Of a DNA stretch of 64,000 nt, positions 9,810-17,397 are shown piece by piece (positions within the stretch are counted from its first letter, which is position 1; every line of letters starts with the position of its first letter). Source of the DNA: Halomonas campaniensis (GTDB lineage Bacteria; Pseudomonadota; Gammaproteobacteria; Pseudomonadales; Halomonadaceae); the NCBI RefSeq assembly GCF_002211105.1, contig NZ_JPUA01000026.1, forward strand, positions 49,085 through 113,084. The letters are read 5' to 3'. Made by a program: the position numbers and the translations under genes. Below the pieces are notes generated by a model. That model was not told the origin of the DNA, searched no databases, and saw only the letters and a list, made by a program, of their open reading frames with translations.

Positions 9810-10439
9810 GTGCCCTATAAGTACGAAACCAGTGGCCCGGCGATTTACCGGGAGTCGTTTGCGATTATTCGCAGTGAAGCCGAGCTTGGCCGCTTTTCAG
9901 TGGAAGAAGAGACCGTGGCGGTGCGCATGATTCACGCCGCCGGGCTGGTTGAATTGGCCGCGCATATTCATTTTCAAAACGACGTGGTCAATAAGGCCCG
10001 CGCTGCCTTAGAGCAGGGCGCACCGATCCTCTGCGATGCCCGCATGGTCTCGGAAGGCATCACCCGCAAGCGGCTGCCCGCTGACAACAAGGTCATCTGC
10101 ACCCTTAACGATGAGCGCACGCCCGGCCTCGCCCAGGAAATGGCCAACACCCGCTCGGCGGCGGCGCTGGAACTGTGGCGGCCGCACCTGAAAGGCGCCG
10201 TGGTCGCCATTGGCAACGCGCCTACCGCACTGTTTCATCTGCTCAATATGCTCGAAGACCCAGCGTGCCCGCGCCCGGCGGCGATTATCGGCTGCCCGGT
10301 AGGTTTTGTCGGCGCCGCCGAATCCAAGGAAGCGCTGTTGGCGAATCCCGCGCTGCCCAGCTGTATCGTCCGCGGTCGCCTGGGCGGCAGCGCCGTGACG
10401 GTAGCGGCCATCAACGCCATGGCGGATCGCATCGAATGA
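9810..10439 (+). CDS. cobH: Precorrin-8X methylmutase
   Basis: 209 residues of the CobH/CbiC family, which moves the methyl group from C-11 to C-12 of precorrin-8X to give hydrogenobyrinate. The proposed catalytic histidine sits in RMIHAAG (His 42). The family segments LCDARMVSEGI and GNAPTALFHLL, plus IIGCPVGFVGAAESKE, are present. The start is GTG at 9810, preceded by ggagag; no suitable ATG lies nearby. It resumes the operon after the 194-base repeat-containing gap, and its stop overlaps the cobI start (ATGA). Confidence 0.95.
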   Translation: MPYKYETSGPAIYRESFAIIRSEAELGRFSVEEETVAVRMIHAAGLVELAAHIHFQNDVVNKARAALEQGAPILCDARMVSEGITRKRLPADNKVICTLNDERTPGLAQEMANTRSAAALELWRPHLKGAVVAIGNAPTALFHLLNMLEDPACPRPAAIIGCPVGFVGAAESKEALLANPALPSCIVRGRLGGSAVTVAAINAMADRIE

Positions 10440-11161
10440 CCCTGGGAACGGTATACGGCGTTGGCCTGGGCCCTGGTAGCCAAGACTTGATGAGCGTGCG
10501 CGCCGACCGCCTGATACGCGGCGCGACCCACGTGGCCTATTTCCGTAAAAAGGGCCGCTGCGGGCATGCGCGTGCCATCGTGGAGGGCATGATCCCGCCT
10601 GGCGCAATCGAGCTGCCCATGGAGTACCCGGTCACCACGGAAATTCCCTTTGACGACCCGCGCTACAATGAGCTGCTGGCGGCTTTTTACGAACGCAGCG
10701 TGGCCCAACTGATCGAGATGGCAGAAGCCGGTTGCGATGTGGTGGTGCTGTGTGAAGGCGACCCGTTCTTCTACGGCTCCTTTATGCACCTCTACACCCG
10801 GCTGCTGAACCGCGTGCCCGTCTCGGTGGTGCCGGGGATTACCGGCATGTCGGCGGCGTGGACGGCCACCGACCAGCCCATTACCTGGGGCGATGACATC
10901 ATGACCGTGCTGATGGCAACGCTACCTGAAGAAGTGTTGGCCGAACGCATAGCCCAGACCGACGCGCTGGTGGTGATGAAGATAGGCCGCAACCTGGCCA
11001 AGCTACGCCGGGCCCTGGTTCACGCTGGCCGCGAAGGCGAAGCCTGGCTGATCGAGTACGCCGCCATGACGCAACAACGCGTATTGCCGCTGGCGGATGT
11101 GGGCGAGAGCGTGCCGTACTTCTCGATTGTGCTGATCCATGGCCACGGGAGGCGGCCATGA
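10436..11161 (+). CDS. cobI: Precorrin-2 C20-methyltransferase
   Basis: 241 residues of the tetrapyrrole (corrin/porphyrin) SAM methyltransferase family. CobI methylates C-20 of precorrin-2 to give precorrin-3A. The Gly-rich N-terminal loop GVGLGPGSQDL (residues 8-18), CEGDPFFYGSF and the VVPGITGMSA SAM-pocket motif are visible. ATG 10436 overlaps the cobH stop; a much longer in-frame extension inside cobH is rejected because the family N-terminus starts here. The stop overlaps cobJ (ATGA). Confidence 0.94.
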   Translation: MTLGTVYGVGLGPGSQDLMSVRADRLIRGATHVAYFRKKGRCGHARAIVEGMIPPGAIELPMEYPVTTEIPFDDPRYNELLAAFYERSVAQLIEMAEAGCDVVVLCEGDPFFYGSFMHLYTRLLNRVPVSVVPGITGMSAAWTATDQPITWGDDIMTVLMATLPEEVLAERIAQTDALVVMKIGRNLAKLRRALVHAGREGEAWLIEYAAMTQQRVLPLADVGESVPYFSIVLIHGHGRRP

Positions 11162-11907
11162 GCGGCTGGCTGAAAATCGTTGGCCTGGGGCCGGGCTCAG
11201 AGGCCATGGTCACTCCCGAGGTAACGGCCGCACTGCAGGAAGCCACCGACGTGGTGGGCTATGTGCCCTACGTTAATCGGGTTGCGCCGCGTGCTGGATT
11301 GGTTCGCCATGGCTCGGACAACCGCGAAGAGATCCGCCGCGCGGAGCAGGCGCTACAGTTGGCGCTTGAAGGCCATAAGGTAGTGGTGGTGTCTTCCGGC
11401 GACCCCGGCGTCTTTGCCATGGCCGCGGCGGTGTTCGAGGCCCTGGAAGCGGGCGATGCCCAGTGGCGCATGTTGGATATTCAGGTACTGCCGGGCATTT
11501 CCGCCATGCTGGCCGCCAGCGCAAGCGTCGGCGCGCCACTGGGGCATGACTTCTGCTGCATTAATCTATCCGACAATCTCAAGCCCTGGGCGCTAATTGA
11601 AAAGCGCCTGCGCCTGGCCGCCGAGGCCGACTTTGCCATGGCGTTTTACAACCCGCGCTCCAAGGCGCGCCCGGCGGGCTTCGAGCGCACGCTGGACGTA
11701 CTGCGGGAAGCCTGCGGGCCGGATCGATTGATCATCTTCGCCCGGGCGGTTTCAACCCCGGAAGAGTCAATTCGAGTCACCACCCTAGGGCAAGCGACGC
11801 CGGAAATGGCCGATATGCGCACGCTGGTGATTGTCGGTTCTCAGCAGACGCGATTGATTGAGCGGGATGGAGCGCCGCTGGTGTATACGCCGCGTTTCTC
11901 CCAGTGA
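11158..11907 (+). CDS. cobJ: Precorrin-3B C17-methyltransferase
   Basis: 249 residues, SAM-dependent tetrapyrrole methylase. CobJ methylates C-17 of precorrin-3B and drives ring contraction to precorrin-4. It shows GLGPGSEAMVTPE at the N-terminus, the SSGDPGVFAMA motif, LPGISAMLAASA and FYNPRSKARP, which are typical of CobJ/CbiH. It starts within the cobI stop codon (ATGA). It is the last gene before the operon is interrupted by repeat copy B and the oppositely oriented cobK. Confidence 0.94.
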   Translation: MSGWLKIVGLGPGSEAMVTPEVTAALQEATDVVGYVPYVNRVAPRAGLVRHGSDNREEIRRAEQALQLALEGHKVVVVSSGDPGVFAMAAAVFEALEAGDAQWRMLDIQVLPGISAMLAASASVGAPLGHDFCCINLSDNLKPWALIEKRLRLAAEADFAMAFYNPRSKARPAGFERTLDVLREACGPDRLIIFARAVSTPEESIRVTTLGQATPEMADMRTLVIVGSQQTRLIERDGAPLVYTPRFSQ

Positions 11908-11919
11908 GTATGTACAGGG

Positions 11920-12014
11920 GCGAGGGCAGGCTGATGCGAGGGTCTTTTCCCATGGATGGGAAAAGTAGCGCCCAAGGACGGGTTTACAGCGCCCTCGCAG
12001 CAGCCTGCCCTCGC
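11920..12014. repeat. Structured ~100-bp intergenic repeat, copy B
   Basis: This is the same element as copy A, lying between the convergent 3' ends of cobJ and cobK. The outer arms are 11920-11933 and 12001-12014, a perfect 14-bp complement. The inner hairpin is 11944-11965, with two 10-base arms complementary around GG. The core tagcgcccaaggacgggttt and agcgccctcgc match copies A and C. At this place it could also act as a bidirectional terminator, although there is no T-tract. Confidence 0.85.
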
Positions 12015-12052
12015 TACCAAGATGTGCCGCTGACTTCGGTAGCCTTGTAGGG

Positions 12053-12781
12053 TTAAGTTATCCAGTTGATAACCTCATCAACAGTATGAACTTCAAGACG
12101 AGATGGCAGGTGAGGCCGTTCTATCATCACCACGGGCAGGCCGAGCCTACGGGCAGCGGTCAGCTTTGAGGCTGCACCATCGCCGCCAGAGTTTTTACAC
12201 ACAATGCGCTGGATACGCTGGTTTTCCAGCAGGGCTAAGTCGCCCTCCAAGGTAAACGGGCCTCTATCGATCACGGCGGTATAATTCGGCAGCGGCAACG
12301 GGCTGGTAGGCCGGTCAACCAAACGCAGCACGTAATGGTGCTGGGGCTGGCCGGCAAAGGCCGCAAGGTGCATGCGGCCAATAGCAAGCAGCACCCGCTG
12401 GGGCGGGCCCGCCAGGGCACTGACGGCTTCATCGATACTTGCCACGCTTTGCCACTGGTCACCGTCAACGGGTCGCCAGGCAGGCCGGGTAAGGGCAATG
12501 GCCTTTACGCCGCACTGCGCCGCAGCGGCTAACACGTTCGCACTCATTTGCGCGGCAAAGGGATGGGTGGCATCGACGATATGGGAGATGCGCTCCCGGG
12601 CCACAAAGTCGGCAAGGCCGCTAACGCCGCCAAAGCCGCCAATACGGGTCGGCAACGGCTGGGATTTAGGCGTGGCAACGCGACCCGCATAGCTGAAAAT
12701 GGCGGGAAGCCTGCGCTTGGCAACCGCACTGGCCAGGGCGCTGGCCTCCGAGGTTCCCCCGAGAATTAGGATCTTGATCAT
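12053..12781 (-). CDS. cobK: Precorrin-6A reductase
   Basis: 242 residues. CobK/CbiJ reduces the macrocycle of precorrin-6A with NADPH to precorrin-6B. The N-terminal nucleotide-binding stretch ILGGTSEASALA, the SYAGRVATP segment, VDATHPFAAQMSANV and IVCKNSGGDGAASKL are family hallmarks. It is the only cob gene of the cluster on the minus strand. Its ATG (12781-12779) overlaps by two bases the ATG of the divergent cobL (12780-12782), so its promoter and leader must lie inside cobL. The ribosome-binding signal is weak: the nearest purine run, ggga, is about 18 bases from the start. Confidence 0.92.
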   Translation of the reverse strand: MIKILILGGTSEASALASAVAKRRLPAIFSYAGRVATPKSQPLPTRIGGFGGVSGLADFVARERISHIVDATHPFAAQMSANVLAAAAQCGVKAIALTRPAWRPVDGDQWQSVASIDEAVSALAGPPQRVLLAIGRMHLAAFAGQPQHHYVLRLVDRPTSPLPLPNYTAVIDRGPFTLEGDLALLENQRIQRIVCKNSGGDGAASKLTAARRLGLPVVMIERPHLPSRLEVHTVDEVINWIT

Positions 12782-13988
12782 GGTTGAGGTTAACAACACT
12801 CCCTGGCTGACCCTGTTAGGTTGGGGGGAGGGTGGCACACAGGCGCTAACGGCGGCAAGCCGCGCCGCACTGGAAAGTGCCGAGGTGGTGTTCGGCGCGC
12901 GCCGTCACCTGCGTCTTTTGCCGCCCCTAAATGCCGAGGTGATTGAGTGGCCGGTGCCCTTTGCCGATGGCATTCCCGAACTGATCAATCAGCGTGGCCG
13001 CCGGGTGGTGATGCTGGTCTCAAACGACCCGTTCTGGTTTGGGGCGGGCACCACCCTGGCGCAGCATCTCGGCGCTGACGAGTGGCTGTCATTGCCAGCG
13101 CCTTCCACCTTCAGCTTGGCGGCTTCCCGCCTGGGCTGGCCGCTGGAGTGGTGCACCTGCCTGGGCCTGCATGCCAAACCACTGGCGCGCATTCGGCCTT
13201 ACCTGCATGTCGGTAGGCGTTTGCTGGTACTGGTAAGGGACGGCGCGGCGGTGGCCGAACTCGCCTCGCTAGTTAACCGATTCGGCTTTGGGGATTCCCT
13301 GCTAACGGTGCTGGAAGCCCTGGGCGGCGATAACGAGCGGATACGCGCTTTGAATGCCGATGGCGAGCTGCCCCAGGATATTGCCCATCCGGTCGCGGTA
13401 GCGCTGGAAGTCGCCGGTAACGGCCCTGCTTTGCCCCTGACGCCCGGCCTTCCGGATCATTTTTTTGACCACGACGGCCAGATCACCAAACAGACCGTTC
13501 GCGCCATGACTCTGTCGGCGCTGGCCCCCATGCCCGGCGAGCGGCTATGGGATATCGGCACCGGTTCAGGCTCTATCGCCATTGAGTGGCTGCTCGCTCA
13601 CCCGGATAATCAGGCGGTGGGCTTTGAGCAAAACACTGAACGGGCAGCGCGAGCGCGTAGCAACGCAGAGAACCTGGGCGTTGATTGGCTTGAGGTCAAA
13701 GAGGGCCGCGCGCCGGAAGTGCTAAACGATACGCCGCTGCCGGAGGCGGTATTTATCGGCGGCGGGTTATCCCAAACGCTGTTAGACGACTTATGGCAGC
13801 GCCTGCCCGAAGGCGTGCGCGTCGTCGCCAATGCCGTCACCCTGGAATCCGAAGCGCTGCTGGCCCACTGGCAGCACAAAGTAGGCGGCGAACTGCTGCG
13901 CCTGGAATTGGCCAACGCCGCCCCCATCGGCACCCGGCGAGTCTGGAAGGCCAGCTACCCCATCGTTCAGTGGCGGGGCGTTCGGTGA
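12780..13988 (+). CDS. cobL: Precorrin-6Y C5,15-methyltransferase (decarboxylating), CbiE-CbiT fusion
   Basis: 402 residues. The N-terminal half (about 1-200) is a CbiE-type tetrapyrrole methylase (LLGWGEGG, SNDPFWFGAG, PAPSTFSLAASRLGW). The C-terminal half is a CbiT class I SAM methyltransferase with WDIGTGSGSIAIEW around residue 257. The protein methylates C-5 and C-15 and decarboxylates precorrin-6B. ATG 12780 has AGGA at 12767-12770, and this start overlaps the cobK start codon. Upstream in-frame starts would extend into cobK and are not supported by the family N-terminus. The stop overlaps a GTG start of the next gene. Confidence 0.94.
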   Translation: MVEVNNTPWLTLLGWGEGGTQALTAASRAALESAEVVFGARRHLRLLPPLNAEVIEWPVPFADGIPELINQRGRRVVMLVSNDPFWFGAGTTLAQHLGADEWLSLPAPSTFSLAASRLGWPLEWCTCLGLHAKPLARIRPYLHVGRRLLVLVRDGAAVAELASLVNRFGFGDSLLTVLEALGGDNERIRALNADGELPQDIAHPVAVALEVAGNGPALPLTPGLPDHFFDHDGQITKQTVRAMTLSALAPMPGERLWDIGTGSGSIAIEWLLAHPDNQAVGFEQNTERAARARSNAENLGVDWLEVKEGRAPEVLNDTPLPEAVFIGGGLSQTLLDDLWQRLPEGVRVVANAVTLESEALLAHWQHKVGGELLRLELANAAPIGTRRVWKASYPIVQWRGVR

Positions 13989-14362
13989 AGCAATTGGCGT
14001 TGAGAATAGCGGGATTTGGCTTTCGTCGCGAGGCCACGGTTGGCTCGCTCGGCCAAGCGCTGGATCAGCTTGTCGAGCACTACGGGGCTATCGATAAGCT
14101 GGCGGCGGCTCATTCAATGCTGTCGTTAGTCGAAGAATTGGGGCGGCTACGAGGCATCGAGGTTATCGCCGTGGTGGACGCCGAGCTAGCGACTGTGACA
14201 ACGCTTACTCATTCAGAACAAAGTTTGCAGGCGCGTGGCACGGGCAGCGTGGCCGAGGCCGTAGCGCTATTAGCGGCAGGCCCAGGGGCAACGCTGCTAG
14301 GGCCAAGAATAATCTCAGTGGATCGGCAGGCCACCGCCGCACTGGCAGAAGGAAATAGATAA
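13985..14362 (+). CDS. cobE: CobE/CbiG C-terminal-domain protein
   Basis: 125 residues from GTG 13985, which overlaps the cobL stop as GTGA. It matches the CobE family (equivalent to the C-terminal domain of CbiG): IAGFGFRRE at the N-terminus and an ending like [22 protein letters not shown]. CobE is needed for efficient aerobic cobalamin synthesis, but its exact role is unsettled. The usual GCRR motif reads GFRR here. An in-frame ATG at 13793 lies deep in cobL and is rejected. Confidence 0.85.
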   Translation: MKQLALRIAGFGFRREATVGSLGQALDQLVEHYGAIDKLAAAHSMLSLVEELGRLRGIEVIAVVDAELATVTTLTHSEQSLQARGTGSVAEAVALLAAGPGATLLGPRIISVDRQATAALAEGNR

Positions 14363-15165
14363 TGACGGTACATTTCATCGGCGCCGGCCCCGGCGCACCG
14401 GATCTGCTTACCCTGCGCGGGCGCGACCTGATCGCCGCCTGCCCGGTGTGCCTGTACGCGGGTTCATTAGTGCCGGAGCAAATACTCGAACACTGCCCGG
14501 CAGGGGCAAGGGTGATTAACACCGCGCCGCTATCGCTGGATGACATCATGGAGGAGATCAGCCGCGCCCACGCCGAAGGCCAGGATATCGCCCGGCTGCA
14601 TTCGGGGGATCTCTCGGTGTGGTCGGCCATGGGCGAGCAACTGCGCCGCCTGCGCGAGCTGGAGATCCCCTACAGCATTACCCCCGGTGTGCCTGCGGTT
14701 GCGGCAGCCTCGGCAACCTTGGGCCAGGAGTTGACGCTACCTGGTGTCGCCCAGTCTGTAGTGCTCACCCGTACGCCGGGGCGGGCCAGCGCCATGCCCA
14801 GCGACGAGACGCTTGCCAATTTCGCCCGCACCGGCGCCACGCTGGCTATCCACCTCTCTATCCATAATCTTTCCCAGGTGGTAGAGAGCCTAACGCCTTA
14901 CTACGGCGAGCAGTGCCCGGTAGCGATTGTGTGGCGGGCAAGTTGGCCCGACGAGCGGATAGTACGTGGACGGCTAGCCAGCATAGAAGCGCTGATCGAT
15001 GACACTATGCAGCGCACCGCGCTAATTCTGGTGGGGCCGGTGCTGGAGAGCGACGACTTCCAAGAGAGCAGCCTCTACGCCGTAGGCTACGACCGCCGCT
15101 TTCGCCCCCAGTCGGCGGATTCGCCTTTTGCCACGGTAAACCAAGATCAAGAGAGCGAACCATGA
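14362..15165 (+). CDS. cobM: Precorrin-4 C11-methyltransferase
   Basis: 267 residues, SAM-dependent tetrapyrrole methylase that methylates C-11 of precorrin-4 to precorrin-5. Visible motifs are [54 protein letters not shown] and the [12 protein letters not shown] segment, all characteristic of CobM/CbiF. It is coupled by one-base overlap with cobE and by an ATGA overlap with cobF. Confidence 0.95.
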   Translation: MTVHFIGAGPGAPDLLTLRGRDLIAACPVCLYAGSLVPEQILEHCPAGARVINTAPLSLDDIMEEISRAHAEGQDIARLHSGDLSVWSAMGEQLRRLRELEIPYSITPGVPAVAAASATLGQELTLPGVAQSVVLTRTPGRASAMPSDETLANFARTGATLAIHLSIHNLSQVVESLTPYYGEQCPVAIVWRASWPDERIVRGRLASIEALIDDTMQRTALILVGPVLESDDFQESSLYAVGYDRRFRPQSADSPFATVNQDQESEP

Positions 15166-15929
15166 TCACGCTCTCGCTCATTGGCATCGGCACCGGCAAC
15201 CTCGATCACGTCACCCTGGCCGCCGTGCGCGCCCTCAATAACGCCGATCTGATTCTGCTGCCCCGCAAAGGCGAGGCCAAGTCGGATCTTATCGACCTGC
15301 GCCGCTTGCTCTGCGAAAGGCTGCTGGAAACGCCGGTGACCACCAAGATCGTCGAGTTCGATCTTCCTAGTCGTGATGATGGTCGCAATGACTACCTGGG
15401 CGCGGTAGACGACTGGCACGCTGCCATCGCCAGCGTCTGGGCGCAGTTAATGGATGAACATCTCCCCAGCGGCGGGCGGGTAGGGATGCTGGTATGGGGT
15501 GACCCCTCGCTTTACGACAGCAGCCTGCGCATTACCCAGCGCCTAAGCGCTGCGGGTAAGCAGGTGGATGTAGAGGTAGTGCCAGGCATCACCAGCCTGC
15601 AAGTGCTCACTGCCGAACATAAAATTCCCCTCAACGCTCTCGCCGAGCCGGTACAAATCACCACCGGCCGCCGCCTACGCGAACGCGGCTGGCCAAGCGA
15701 TGCGGCCACCGTCGCGGTAATGCTAGATAGCGGCGGGGCCTTTACCACGCTTCCGCAAGATGACACCTACATCTGGTGGGGCGCCTACCTGGGCATGGAC
15801 AAACAGTGCCTGATCAAAGGCTGGCTAAGCGACGTCGGCGACCAGATCATCCAGCGCCGCGCAGAGCTGCGCGAACAACACGGCTGGATCATGGATATTT
15901 ATCTGCTGGCCAAACAGCCCCTGCTATAG
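15162..15929 (+). CDS. cobF: Precorrin-6A synthase (deacetylating), C1-methyltransferase
   Basis: 255 residues. CobF exists only in the aerobic pathway; it methylates C-1 of precorrin-5 and releases the extruded acetyl carbon. The sequence shows [14 protein letters not shown] at the N-terminus, [40 protein letters not shown] and a C-terminal [15 protein letters not shown]. Start ATG 15162 overlaps the cobM stop. It is the last recognisable cobalamin gene of the main cluster. Confidence 0.95.
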   Translation: MITLSLIGIGTGNLDHVTLAAVRALNNADLILLPRKGEAKSDLIDLRRLLCERLLETPVTTKIVEFDLPSRDDGRNDYLGAVDDWHAAIASVWAQLMDEHLPSGGRVGMLVWGDPSLYDSSLRITQRLSAAGKQVDVEVVPGITSLQVLTAEHKIPLNALAEPVQITTGRRLRERGWPSDAATVAVMLDSGGAFTTLPQDDTYIWWGAYLGMDKQCLIKGWLSDVGDQIIQRRAELREQHGWIMDIYLLAKQPLL

Positions 15930-16003
15930 TGCCGGTATTAATATGGAATGAATTTCCATAAAATAGCGCTACTAACCAACTAACTAACTTGTGAGGAATG
16001 GCC

Positions 16004-16444
16004 ATGAGCTTTTACGTTTACCTATCCGGCGAGATCCACACCGATTGGCGCGAAGAAATACAACGCGGCGCCGAGGCCGCGGGCCTGGATATCGTGTTTA
16101 CCGCACCAGTGACCGACCACGCCGCCTCTGACGCCGCTGGCGACCACCTGGGCAAGCCGGAAAATGGCTTCTGGCGCGACCACCAGTCATCCAAGGTCAA
16201 CGCCATCCGCACCCGCACCATGATCGAGCAGGCTGATCTGGTCGTTGTACGCTTTGGCGACCAGTACAAACAGTGGAACGCCGCCTTCGATGCAGGTTAC
16301 TGTGCCGCACTCGCAAAGCCCTATATCACCCTGCACAGCGAAGACATCGTTCACCCGCTGAAAGAAGTTGATGCTGGTGCCCAGGCTTGGTGCACCACTA
16401 CTGATCAGGTGGTCGAGACACTGCGCTACGTACTCAAAGCATAA
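16004..16444 (+). CDS. YtoQ family protein
   Basis: 146 residues matching the YtoQ family of small cytoplasmic proteins, which are predicted to have a nucleoside 2-deoxyribosyltransferase-like Rossmann fold and have no settled function. Typical segments are YLSGEIHTDWREEI, FTAPVTDH, RTMIEQADLVVVRFGDQYKQWN and AFDAGYCAALAKPY. ATG 16004 is chosen over ATG 15998 because gagg at 15993-15996 is then properly spaced. It stands 74 bases after cobF in the same direction, so co-transcription is possible. A hairpin follows the stop. Confidence 0.85.
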   Translation: MSFYVYLSGEIHTDWREEIQRGAEAAGLDIVFTAPVTDHAASDAAGDHLGKPENGFWRDHQSSKVNAIRTRTMIEQADLVVVRFGDQYKQWNAAFDAGYCAALAKPYITLHSEDIVHPLKEVDAGAQAWCTTTDQVVETLRYVLKA

Positions 16445-16448
16445 ATCC

Positions 16449-16535
16449 AAGCGCCTCCCACAAACTCAACTGCTGCATTAGTGATGCTGACCCGGTGTTG
16501 TGGGAGGGCGCTTCAGCGCGCGAAGAATCGACCAT
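16449..16535. repeat. REP-like inverted pair after the YtoQ gene
   Basis: The arm 16449-16463 (aagcgcctcccacaa) is the reverse complement of 16498-16513 (ttgtgggag-ggcgctt) apart from one extra G. The right copy continues as cttcagcgcgcgaagaatcgac. A ttgtgggag head followed by a short GC hairpin and gaagaatcg resembles REP elements of Pseudomonas and Halomonas. Two inverted copies form a BIME-like hairpin that could protect or end the cob mRNA. Confidence 0.65.
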
Positions 16536-16916
16536 ATAAAAAATCCAGCCCAATAGAGTGCCAGGCCACTATTGCGAGTGTGCTTCGCTAAAAACTCTAT
16601 AAAATCATAAAATTGCATAGTCTTAGTACGGCGTAATGCTTGGCGAGGAACGAGCCAAAAGGCACCCGCAGCGGCGGCCCGGCGCGAAGGCAGCGCCAGC
16701 TCAATTTTTCTGCAAAGTCACGTGACCTAAGCCAATTTTATGAATAGAGTATGATTTGATCAGCAAAACGAGAGCGCGCCTGAATTTTGGGCATACTCCC
16801 AAACTATTGTTAATTTTATTAAATGTTAGATGGTTAGTGCTATTTCGGCGCGCGTGATAAGAATGTTGAACAGCGCTGCGCGTTCATTCAATATCAGAAC
16901 GTGCAGTCTGATCACC
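16536..16916. other. Gene-poor junction between cob operon and integron array
   Basis: No coding sequence with a credible start, codon use or family match is visible on either strand. The first half contains GC-rich patches (around 16640-16710) and the second half is AT-rich. No integrase gene is present. A second inverted pair, ttgaa with ttcaa around a gcgctgcgc core, lies at about 16865-16892 just before the first cassette. It could belong to a decayed attC or an attI site, but I cannot assign it. Confidence 0.5.
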
Positions 16917-16923
16917 GTTAGGC
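16917..16923 (+). other. Integron core recombination site (GTTAGGC) before first cassette
   Basis: GTTAGGC matches the R-box consensus GTTRRRY and sits five bases before the start codon of the first cassette gene, as is usual for integron cassettes. The upstream half of the site (an attI or an attC R'' box) is not clearly recognisable. Confidence 0.6.
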
Positions 16924-16927
16924 ATAT

Positions 16928-17308
16928 ATGAAGCCACTATTAGTCTCGCGTGTTGAGCCATTCTCACCAGGAGATGAGTCTGCGAAAGTCTCGCTGCAGA
17001 GCGAGTTCGGAGAGCTGGTTGTCTTCAGCTATCCATGTGACTTTAAGCCAGGGGATTTGGTGCCAAACAAGCTGAGCGTCTTAGACGGAGATGCCAAGGC
17101 TGCTTATCTGGCTGATTGGCCGGATGAAATGAAGAAAGAGCACGCTGTAGAAAGGATTGAGCGCACGGGGCCGTTCTCATACAAAGGAATTGGCTATGTT
17201 GCCGACCAGTCTTCGGGACTTGTTGAGGTGATGGGCTTTGTACTGGATTTCGGAGAGGTCCCATGCACCGGTCATGTCGAATTCGAGTGCTTGCGGGTGG
17301 ATCTGTGA
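16928..17308 (+). CDS. Integron cassette 1 protein, hypothetical
   Basis: 126 residues that I do not recognise. It is acidic and soluble, with no signal peptide or membrane segment, and rich in short beta-prone stretches (GELVVFSYPCDF, GFVLDFGEVPC), suggesting a small beta-rich fold. The ATG is only five bases after the GTTAGGC core site, and the stop TGA at 17306-17308 is five bases before attC1. This tight packing is typical of integron gene cassettes. Base composition is lower in GC than the cob genes. The function is unknown. Confidence 0.75.
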   Translation: MKPLLVSRVEPFSPGDESAKVSLQSEFGELVVFSYPCDFKPGDLVPNKLSVLDGDAKAAYLADWPDEMKKEHAVERIERTGPFSYKGIGYVADQSSGLVEVMGFVLDFGEVPCTGHVEFECLRVDL

Positions 17309-17312
17309 AGAA

Positions 17313-17384
17313 ACCTAACCAGTGCGTCAACGAGATTGATTTCCCGCTGGCGCTCCAAACCAACCCGTTACGCTGGCGTTAGGT
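17313..17384 (+). repeat. attC site 1
   Basis: A 72-bp imperfect palindrome. R'' acctaac is at 17313-17319 and R' GTTAGGT at 17378-17384. The inner L boxes are gcgtcaacg and cgttacgc, which pair except for an extrahelical C in the left arm. This is the defining architecture of an integron attC recombination site. Confidence 0.9.
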
Positions 17385-17397
17385 TTCCGAGGAGAAT

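Noticed and set aside
16865..16923. Complete attC or attI site before the first cassette
   Set aside because: Only the right core GTTAGGC is convincing; a matching left box and L boxes could not be identified, so only the core site is listed.
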